DNA of 9,324 bases from an uncultured Succinatimonas sp. GTDB taxonomy: Bacteria; Pseudomonadota; Gammaproteobacteria; Enterobacterales; Succinivibrionaceae. Position numbers and translations under genes: made by a program. The stretch lies in contig URKL01000056.1 of the NCBI GenBank assembly GCA_900548485.1, positions 1-9,324 on the forward strand, read 5' to 3'. Below the pieces are notes generated by a model. The model did no database searches. It saw only the letters and a program-made list of their open reading frames with translations, and was not told where the DNA came from. Below, in pieces: positions 1 to 5,228 of the stretch (positions are counted from its first letter, which is position 1; every line of letters starts with the position of its first letter).

Positions 1-10
1 ACTCCTTTGA

Positions 11-400
11 TTGCGTACTCCGGCAGTTGGTTTTGGCTTAGGTATGGAGCGTTTAATTTTATTGCTTACTACCTTAGAAAAAATCAAAGAGCGTAATATG
101 GTAGATGTTTATATTGCAGGAGCTGGCGATGGCTGTGAACTCTATCAAGCAAAGGTGGCCATGTTCTTACGCGATAACATGCCTAATGTGCGGATTATGA
201 ATCACTGTGGAGGGGGTAATTTTAAGCGTCAATTGAGACGTGCTGATAAGTTAGAAGCTAAAGTAGCTGTAATTTTAGGATCTGAGGAAATTTCCACAAA
301 TTCTGTTACTATTAAAGATCTATTAAATCAGGATACTGAGCAGTGTTCTTGTGATTTAGCACAAGCTCCGGCAAAGATTTTACAAATTTTAGGTTTATAA
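11..400 (+). CDS. hisS: Histidyl-tRNA synthetase, C-terminal part (cut by window edge)
   Basis: Cytoplasmic class II aminoacyl-tRNA synthetase that charges tRNA-His. Only about the last 130 residues are present. They begin at the class II motif 3 region (TPAVGFGLGMERL), whose arginine contacts ATP, and continue through the C-terminal anticodon-binding domain, recognisable by HCGGGNFKRQLRRADK and the AKVAVILG strand. The stop is TAA at 398-400. The TTG at 11 is only the first open codon and not a true start, because the family is about 420 residues long. In the same frame bases 8-10 read TGA, just where homologues have the LGG that precedes motif 3. This could be a poor contig end, a sequencing error or a real lesion. 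yfgM follows after 15 bases, as in the E. coli hisS operon. Identity is confident; whether the gene is intact cannot be judged. Confidence 0.93.
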   Translation: MRTPAVGFGLGMERLILLLTTLEKIKERNMVDVYIAGAGDGCELYQAKVAMFLRDNMPNVRIMNHCGGGNFKRQLRRADKLEAKVAVILGSEEISTNSVTIKDLLNQDTEQCSCDLAQAPAKILQILGL

Positions 401-415
401 ATTAAAGGAAAAACC

Positions 416-1114
416 ATGGACGTATTAACTGACGACCACGAGAGAGAACAAGTTGTCCGCAAATGGTGGAGTGAATACTGGAAGCCCATTGCTATAGGTG
501 TAGTTATCGCCTTAGGTGGCCTTTTAGGTTATCGTCAATATCAAAGCTATCAGTTAGAGCAATCCCAAGCTCAAGCCTATGCTTTGTATCAGTTGCAAGC
601 CAAGCTTGCTATGAATAATTCTACAGCGCAAGCTGATGCTGAGGGTTTTATAAAAGAGCACGAAGATATTTATGGAGCCTTATTAGCTTTAGATTTAAGT
701 GCTGTACAAATGACTCATGGCGATTATGATAAAGCTTTAGCTAATGTTAGGTTTGCTGCAACTCATGGTGGTGATTTAGTTGCTCCTAATGCATCTTTAG
801 TACAAGCTAGAATTTTAGCTCAGACTGAAAAATATGCCGAGGCTCAAAATATTTTAAACTCCATTGACTCTAATGCTTATGCAATTGAGATTGCTGAAAC
901 TAGTGGAGATATTTATTTAGCCTCAGGGGATAAACAAAAAGCTCATGATGCTTATAAAAGGGCTTTAGATTTATGTGTTGAACGTAAAACTCCTATAAAC
1001 CCTTTGTTACAGATGAAGTTTGATGATGTAATAGCTCAGGGCGATACTCCGGCATTTAAGACTGCCACTGAACATAACAATCAGCTTATTGCTGAGGGTG
1101 TTCAACTTCATTAG
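416..1114 (+). CDS. yfgM: YfgM, membrane-anchored TPR-type periplasmic chaperone accessory protein
   Basis: 232 residues, against about 206 in E. coli YfgM. A short cytoplasmic N-terminus rich in charged residues is followed by one membrane segment at about residues 24-39 (IAIGVVIALGGLLGY). The rest is a helical periplasmic domain with TPR-like helix pairs, for example GDYDKALANVRFAA, KYAEAQNILNSI and DKQKAHDAYKRALDL. In E. coli the protein binds the SecYEG translocon and the chaperone PpiD and helps hand over secreted proteins; that role is taken from the family. The ATG at 416 has AAGGA at 405-409, six bases upstream, and starts 15 bases after hisS, so the two are very likely co-transcribed. 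The C-terminus runs about 20 residues past the usual end. A strong hairpin follows the stop immediately. The family call rests on topology, N-terminal sequence and gene order. Confidence 0.9.
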   Translation: MDVLTDDHEREQVVRKWWSEYWKPIAIGVVIALGGLLGYRQYQSYQLEQSQAQAYALYQLQAKLAMNNSTAQADAEGFIKEHEDIYGALLALDLSAVQMTHGDYDKALANVRFAATHGGDLVAPNASLVQARILAQTEKYAEAQNILNSIDSNAYAIEIAETSGDIYLASGDKQKAHDAYKRALDLCVERKTPINPLLQMKFDDVIAQGDTPAFKTATEHNNQLIAEGVQLH

Positions 1115-1118
1115 TATT

Positions 1119-1142
1119 AAGGCCGGCTTTTACCGGCCTTTT
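1119..1142 (+). terminator. Intrinsic-terminator-like hairpin after yfgM
   Basis: A perfect 8-bp stem, AAGGCCGG (1119-1126) with CCGGCCTT (1133-1140), closes a 6-base loop. It is followed by only two more T residues, so the run is four T. It starts five bases after the yfgM stop and ends 24 bases before the bamB ATG, so no promoter fits between it and bamB. It may be a partial terminator that sets the yfgM to bamB ratio, or a 3'-end stabilising hairpin inside the operon mRNA. Confidence 0.75.
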
Positions 1143-1165
1143 AACAATACATAAGGTGGATCTCT

Positions 1166-2770
1166 ATGACAAAATCAAAATTGCTTTTGATTACCCCTTT
1201 ATTAGCAATGTTGTGTTTAGGTTGCGCTAATAAAGATGTGGCAGCTCCAGTTGAAGCCCCAGAGATTGATAATCGCTTCAGTTTGCAGCATATATGGTCA
1301 GCCTCAACAGGTGGTGTGGATAGTTTCTTCTCTCAAATGCACCCTTCAGTTGTAGGAAATACTGTGTATATTGCTTCTCGTGACGGAGATGTAAGTGCTT
1401 TGTCTTTAGATAAGGGCGATAAGTTATGGACAACAGATCTAGGCAATGAAGAGGAAAATGATAATAAGCGTTCTGCTCGTTTATCAGGAGGAGTTAGCGC
1501 TTATGCCGGAAAAGTTGCTGTAGGTTCTGAAAATGGCTACATTTATGTTTTAAATGCTAGTGACGGTAAGCTTTTATGGAAGGATTATCTTGGCTGTGAA
1601 ATTATTTCAGCTCCTACATTTTCACAGACCTCCTCAAAGCTTTTTGTTTTAGATAGCACCGGATGTGTCAGTGCTTATGATGTCTTATCAGGGCAGAAAT
1701 TATGGAGCTCAGGTGATACTAGCAATAGTTTGCATCTAAGAGCACAATCTGAGCCTTTAGCTGTGGGAGATGATTACGTCTTAGTAGGCGGCCCTATGGG
1801 GCAGGTCTTCATTTTGTCACAACAAAATGGCATGACTTTAAATCAGATCACAGTCTCTGAGAGCTATGGGGCTAATGCTTTACAGCGTGTGGTAGATGTA
1901 GCGGCAACTCCTCTTCTATTAGATGGTAAGATGTTTATTACCGCCTATAATGGAGGCTTTGTTACCTATGATTTCAATACTAATACAATCGTCAATCGTT
2001 TACCCTACCATAGCTCTAAGTCTATAGGTTTTGATGATAGTCATTTTGTTATCACTGAGGATAATGGGCAAATTGTCTGTATCAATCGCTATGATAATAC
2101 TGAGTTATGGGGAAATAATCAGTTAAAAAATCGTAATGTAAGTGCTCCGGTAATCTATGGTAATTATGTAGTTGTGGGTGATTTTGAGGGATATTTATAT
2201 TTTATCAATCTCACTACAGGAACTATTGAGAGCATGTATGATTTGGATAGTTCAGCTTTAATGACGGCACCATTAGTTGTAAATGGTAATCTTTTAGTAT
2301 TTTATGCCGATGGTTCTTTAGAGCTAGTTCGTTACGATCCTAATGGTCAAGCTAGTGCCAAAGCGCTTTTAGCTCAAAATGAGCTTAATGCAGGCAAAGC
2401 CTTAGTTAAGGTTCCTGATAATGGTCTTAATAATATCAGTTTAGGTTTAACGCAAGAGCAATTAAATGCACGCCGTCGACAGGCTGTCAATATTGTTAAT
2501 CAAATTGAAGCTCGTCAACGCCAAGCTGAGGCGCAGTTAGCTGAATACAATCGTCGAAAAGCTGAGTATGAACGTCAAAAAGCTGAATATGAAAAACAAC
2601 GTCAAGCTTATGAAGAGCGCAAGCGTCAGGAGTTATCTGGATTTGGAATTATGCCAGGAGTTAAATCAGATCTAGATGAGCAAAATACTTCATCTCAAGA
2701 AGATCTTCCTGCGCCACAGATGCAAACAGAGGAGAATGCTGACGAAAAATCCTCTAGTTTTGGTATATAA
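1166..2770 (+). CDS. bamB: BamB outer-membrane assembly lipoprotein with long C-terminal coiled-coil extension
   Basis: Lipoprotein of the BAM complex, which inserts beta-barrel proteins into the outer membrane. The signal peptide ends in the lipobox LCLGC, with Cys20 as the lipidated residue; Ala follows it, so sorting to the outer membrane is expected. Residues about 35-391 form an eight-bladed propeller. Eight PQQ-like repeats can be read, including DGDVSALSLDKGDKLW (from 73), NGYIYVLNASDGKLLW (from 123), TGCVSAYDVLSGQKLW (from 165) and DGSLELVRYD (from 382). E. coli BamB stops near here at 392 residues. This protein continues for about 140 more: a linker, a charged helix rich in R, Q, E and K with four heptads at 459-486, then an acidic tail ending SSSFGI. 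Cys144 and Cys167 could form a disulfide (inference). The ATG at 1166 has AAGGTGGA five bases upstream. Position between yfgM and der matches the conserved operon. Confidence 0.95.
   Translation: MTKSKLLLITPLLAMLCLGCANKDVAAPVEAPEIDNRFSLQHIWSASTGGVDSFFSQMHPSVVGNTVYIASRDGDVSALSLDKGDKLWTTDLGNEEENDNKRSARLSGGVSAYAGKVAVGSENGYIYVLNASDGKLLWKDYLGCEIISAPTFSQTSSKLFVLDSTGCVSAYDVLSGQKLWSSGDTSNSLHLRAQSEPLAVGDDYVLVGGPMGQVFILSQQNGMTLNQITVSESYGANALQRVVDVAATPLLLDGKMFITAYNGGFVTYDFNTNTIVNRLPYHSSKSIGFDDSHFVITEDNGQIVCINRYDNTELWGNNQLKNRNVSAPVIYGNYVVVGDFEGYLYFINLTTGTIESMYDLDSSALMTAPLVVNGNLLVFYADGSLELVRYDPNGQASAKALLAQNELNAGKALVKVPDNGLNNISLGLTQEQLNARRRQAVNIVNQIEARQRQAEAQLAEYNRRKAEYERQKAEYEKQRQAYEERKRQELSGFGIMPGVKSDLDEQNTSSQEDLPAPQMQTEENADEKSSSFGI
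2540..2623 (+). repeat. Four 21-bp in-frame repeats encoding heptads in BamB
   Basis: Four consecutive 21-base units (2540-2560, 2561-2581, 2582-2602, 2603-2623) encode residues 459-486. The first unit reads AEYNRRK, the fourth QAYEERK, and all fit the pattern (A/Q)-(E/A)-Y-x-x-x-(K/R). The second and third are nearest to each other. The DNA copies differ at many third positions, so the array is old or held by selection rather than freshly duplicated. A Tyr every seven residues, together with alternating basic and acidic residues, suggests a long single helix or a coiled coil. Confidence 0.8.
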
Positions 2771-2800
2771 TTCTAAGTTTATTTAAAATCATTTCTTTTT

Positions 2801-2826
2801 TGGGGTAGGTTTGCTACCCCATCTTT
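2801..2826 (+). terminator. Intrinsic-terminator-like hairpin between bamB and der
   Basis: An 8-bp stem, TGGGGTAG (2801-2808) with CTACCCCA (2814-2821), closes a 5-base loop and is followed by TCTTTT. A T run also lies just upstream. It begins 30 bases after the bamB stop and ends about 28 bases before the der ATG. That leaves too little space for a promoter after it, so read-through or an upstream promoter must supply der. Confidence 0.72.
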
Positions 2827-2853
2827 TGTGTAAGCCCACTTACAAGGATTAAG

Positions 2854-4626
2854 ATGAAAGTAGTAGCTTTGGTAGGTTGCCCTAATGTTGGTAAATCTAC
2901 CTTATTTAATCGACTGACCAAGACTAGAGATGCTCTAGTAGCGGACTTTCCAGGACTTACCCGCGATCGTAAATATGGTCGAGCCTTATATGATGGTCGT
3001 GAATATGTTGTTATCGATACAGGTGGTATCGCTGAGGATAATGTAGAACAACCTCAGGAACTTACTTCACGTATGACCTCCCAAGCACTGCAAGCAATTG
3101 ATGAGTGCGATCTAGTTTTATTCTTAGTCGATGCTCGTGCTGGTATTATGCCAGGTGATTATAGCGTAGCTGACTACATTCGCCGTGCTGGAAAAAAATG
3201 TGCGGTTGTCGCTAATAAGATTGATGGACTTGATCCTGAGACTGCTGGCGCTGAGTTTTATGCTTTAGGTTTAGGCGAAGTCTATCAAACTGCAGTTGTT
3301 CATGGTAGAGGTGTAAGTATTCTTCTTGAAGAGGTGGTAGCACCTCTTTTAAGAGAAGAGGGCCCTTTAGACTCAGATTTACCTCCAGAAGAAGAGCTTT
3401 CAGAAGGAGAAATTTGGGAGAAGGGCTATGAATTTTTAGATAATGTTCCTGCTGATAAAGAGGGCGGTGGCTTTGATTGGCATGCCTTCCGTCAAGAGCA
3501 AAGAGCTCGTCAACATGGACAAAATCCTGATGGTACACCTATTGAGTTGCCTTTAGAGCGACCTGTAGTTCCTTTTTCTGATTTACCCATCAAGTTTGCG
3601 ATTGTTGGTAAACCAAATGTAGGAAAGTCTACTTTAACTAATCGTCTCTTAGGAGAGGATCGTGTAATTGTTGCTGATTTTCCAGGTACCACTCGTGATT
3701 CGATCTATATTCCTCTTGAACGTAATGATAAGAAATATATTGTCATTGATACTGCAGGTGTTCGTAAGCGTCGTAAGGTTTCAGAGGCTGTAGAGAAGTT
3801 CTCTATAGTTAAAACTTTAAAAGCTATTGAAGACTGTAACGTTGCCTTATTAGTTATTGATGCTCGTGCTCATATTAGTGATCAGGATTTGTCTTTATTA
3901 GGCTTTATTATCGATTCAGGTAGAAGTTTAGTCATTGCAGTAAATAAATGGGATGGCTTAGATACAAGCATTAAAGATGAAATTCGCATGGAGCTCAATC
4001 AGCGTTTAGGCTTTGTTGATTTTGCGCGCGTGCATTTTATTTCTGCTTTGCATGGTACAGGTGTAGGCAATCTTTTTGACTCTATTGATGAGGCTTATAT
4101 TTCTGCTACCAATCGCCACTCCTCTTCAACTTTAAATCGTATTTTACGTGCAGCTGTGGCTGAGCATGAGCCTCCTATTTCTGGCGGACGTCGTATTAAG
4201 ATGAAGTTTGCGCATGCAGGTGGTTATAATCCTCCTCGCATTATCATTCACGGCAATAAAGTTTCTAAAGTGCCTGATGCTTATAAGCGTTATATTATCA
4301 ATTGTTACCGCAAGGCCTTAAATATTATGGGTACACCGGTAATTGTTGACTTTAGAGAGGGCGAGAACCCTTATGCTAACGAAAAGCCGGCACAGAAACG
4401 TCAAACGCAATCACAAATGCGTGAAGAGCGTCGTCAAAAGAGTAATGAGCGTATGTGGGAGAGATCTGACAAGCGTGCCGTTAATGCAGAGAAAAAAGCT
4501 ATTGCCAAAGCTCAGCGCGAGGGCACAGGTTTAGTTCTTTCACATCGTCCTAAAAAGACCTCTGCAGATACTAAGAAGCCTAAGCGTACAGCAGGTAAGG
4601 CTATTGCTCGACCTAATAAGAAGTAA
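2854..4626 (+). CDS. der: GTPase Der (EngA), 50S ribosome assembly factor, extended form
   Basis: Essential GTPase with two tandem G domains that acts in late 50S subunit maturation. G domain 1 has the P-loop GCPNVGKST near residues 8-16, the DTGG switch and NKID at 121-124. G domain 2 has GKPNVGKST at 252-260, DTAGVRKR and NKWD at 364-367. A KH-like domain follows, marked by [11 protein letters not shown] and GENPYAN. At 590 residues it is about 100 longer than E. coli Der (490). The inter-domain linker is roughly 45 residues longer, and acidic at first ([10 protein letters not shown]). The C-terminus after the KH domain is about 55 residues longer and packed with Lys and Arg, which suits rRNA contact (inference). 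In G1 a Cys replaces the Arg of the E. coli GRPNVGKS. The start has AAGGA at 2844-2848, five bases before ATG. All GTPase motifs are intact. Confidence 0.97.
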   Translation: MKVVALVGCPNVGKSTLFNRLTKTRDALVADFPGLTRDRKYGRALYDGREYVVIDTGGIAEDNVEQPQELTSRMTSQALQAIDECDLVLFLVDARAGIMPGDYSVADYIRRAGKKCAVVANKIDGLDPETAGAEFYALGLGEVYQTAVVHGRGVSILLEEVVAPLLREEGPLDSDLPPEEELSEGEIWEKGYEFLDNVPADKEGGGFDWHAFRQEQRARQHGQNPDGTPIELPLERPVVPFSDLPIKFAIVGKPNVGKSTLTNRLLGEDRVIVADFPGTTRDSIYIPLERNDKKYIVIDTAGVRKRRKVSEAVEKFSIVKTLKAIEDCNVALLVIDARAHISDQDLSLLGFIIDSGRSLVIAVNKWDGLDTSIKDEIRMELNQRLGFVDFARVHFISALHGTGVGNLFDSIDEAYISATNRHSSSTLNRILRAAVAEHEPPISGGRRIKMKFAHAGGYNPPRIIIHGNKVSKVPDAYKRYIINCYRKALNIMGTPVIVDFREGENPYANEKPAQKRQTQSQMREERRQKSNERMWERSDKRAVNAEKKAIAKAQREGTGLVLSHRPKKTSADTKKPKRTAGKAIARPNKK

Positions 4627-4655
4627 TATCTTATTGTAAGTTAAAAAATATTACC

Positions 4656-4700
4656 AAAGCCCCAGTTTAGTTTGAATAAGCTTCCTGGGGTTTGTTATTT
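4656..4700 (+). terminator. Probable terminator of der
   Basis: CCCCAG (4660-4665) pairs with CTGGGG (4685-4690). The stem can be lengthened by AAA with TTT across a bulged G. The loop is long (19 bases), and a T-rich tail (TTTGTTATTTATTTAG) follows. It lies 33 bases after the der stop and would end the hisS-yfgM-bamB-der transcript. The long loop makes it weaker than the purL terminator. Confidence 0.65.
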
Positions 4701-4795
4701 ATTTAGTTTTAAAAAATAAAGCTAATTTTTTAGCAAGAAGATTAGATTATTTTTAGGGAAAAGGGAGAATTTTTGAGAGATTGTAAGATTAAAAT

Positions 4796-4822
4796 GCAAG
4801 ACCTTATTTTTGATGGTCTTGC
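4796..4822 (-). terminator. Intrinsic terminator of the 44-aa minus-strand gene
   Basis: A perfect 8-bp stem, GCAAGACC (4796-4803) with GGTCTTGC (4815-4822), closes an 11-base loop. Read on the minus strand it is followed by ATTTTAATC. It begins 9 bases beyond the stop codon of the small minus-strand gene, the right place and orientation to end that transcript. It faces the der terminator in a convergent arrangement. Confidence 0.72.
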
Positions 4823-4831
4823 CTATATGCA

Positions 4832-4966
4832 CTAATCACTCTCTTGTACAAAGAACACTTCACGACGAGATTGTAAGCGGGCTTTAGCATTTTTCATAAA
4901 AATTCTACGTCTGCGGGTTCTATTCACAGCAGAATGGGTTTTTAGCTTTGAGGCTGAACGTTTCAT
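4832..4966 (-). CDS. Small, strongly basic protein of unknown function (44 aa)
   Basis: I do not recognise this family. The 44 residues begin MKRSASKLKTHSAVNRT and continue with RRRRIFMKNAKARL, then a short hydrophobic patch (VFFV), and end in ESD. It has 14 Lys/Arg plus one His against three acidic residues, no membrane segment and no cysteine, so binding to RNA, ribosome or nucleoid is plausible (inference). It is not bL34, despite the MKR start and a loosely similar M-K-N...R-R stretch, because the bL34 HGFR and KGR signatures are missing. It is not RMF or Sra by eye. Support for a real gene is strong: AGGAG six bases before ATG, a perfect TATAAT with an upstream TG, and a hairpin terminator just after the TAG stop. 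It stands alone, convergent with der and divergent from purL. Confidence 0.8.
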   Translation of the reverse strand: MKRSASKLKTHSAVNRTRRRRIFMKNAKARLQSRREVFFVQESD

Positions 4967-4972
4967 TATTAT

Positions 4973-4977
4973 CTCCT
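4973..4977 (-). promoter_or_regulatory. Shine-Dalgarno of the 44-aa gene
   Basis: On the minus strand AGGAG lies six bases before the ATG at 4966-4964. It fixes that ATG as the start and rules out the internal Met24. Confidence 0.8.
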
Positions 4978-4992
4978 AGATCTAGCCTATCG

Positions 4993-5001
4993 ATTATAGC
5001 A
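4993..5001 (-). promoter_or_regulatory. Extended -10 promoter of the 44-aa gene
   Basis: The minus strand reads TGCTATAAT: a consensus -10 hexamer (4998-4993) with the TG extension. There is no good -35; the hexamer at 17-bp spacing reads AGGTAT. The predicted transcription start near 4986 gives a leader of about 20 bases. AT-rich sequence upstream (5041-5110) could help RNA polymerase binding. Confidence 0.7.
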
Positions 5002-5130
5002 ACTTATGTTTACTTATACCTATCCATTATGCGACTGAAATTTTAATTTTGTTAAAAATACTTGTTAATTTTGCGTAATTTTTACTTTGATAGACGAAAA
5101 AATTATTAAAAGTATTGTCCACTTGATGCT

Positions 5131-5147
5131 TAAAACGCCGTGTTTTA
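5131..5147. promoter_or_regulatory. Possible operator upstream of purL (inverted repeat)
   Basis: TAAAAC and GTTTTA form a 6-bp inverted repeat around the five bases GCCGT, ending 10 bases upstream of the TG of the candidate purL promoter. It could bind a repressor. It does not resemble the E. coli PurR box (ACGCAAACGTTTGCGT), so no regulator is named. Confidence 0.3.
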
Positions 5148-5156
5148 TTGCATTTA

Positions 5157-5165
5157 TGGTAAAAT
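5157..5165 (+). promoter_or_regulatory. Candidate extended -10 promoter of purL
   Basis: TGGTAAAAT has the TG extension and a -10 matching the consensus at five of six positions. No convincing -35 lies 16-18 bases upstream. Transcription would start near 5172, giving a leader of about 57 bases. Confidence 0.5.
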
Positions 5166-5228
5166 ACAGCCATTCTAGCCGTAAGGCACACCTTTCATAT
5201 TTGCATTGAATGAGCAGGATTCCTATCT

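Noticed and set aside
8..10. Reassigned UGA codon (read as Gly) in hisS
   Set aside because: Gly would fit the position, but no other gene in the window has an in-frame TGA and the family resemblance is gammaproteobacterial, where TGA is a stop. An edge artefact is simpler.
2766..2771. Perfect TATAAT over the bamB stop codon as a der promoter
   Set aside because: No -35 at usable spacing (nearest CTGACG is 21 bases away) and no TG extension. Transcripts would also have to pass the hairpin at 2801-2821. Possible but not supported.
3212..3538. A 108-codon minus-strand open frame inside der, and a second at 3510-3692
   Set aside because: Both lie wholly within the clearly coding der gene. Their products are low-complexity, with runs of Leu, His and Gln or Ser, and neither has a ribosome binding site I trust. 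They are shadows.
4721..4734. GCTAA-TTTT-TTAGC hairpin between der and the small gene
   Set aside because: The 5-bp, mostly A-T stem is too weak and is expected in AT-rich spacer; the flanking terminators already explain the region.
4832..4966. The 44-aa gene as ribosomal protein bL34
   Set aside because: It starts MKR and is short and basic, but lacks the HGFRxRM and RRxKGRxxL signatures. bL34 is normally next to rnpA, which is not here.
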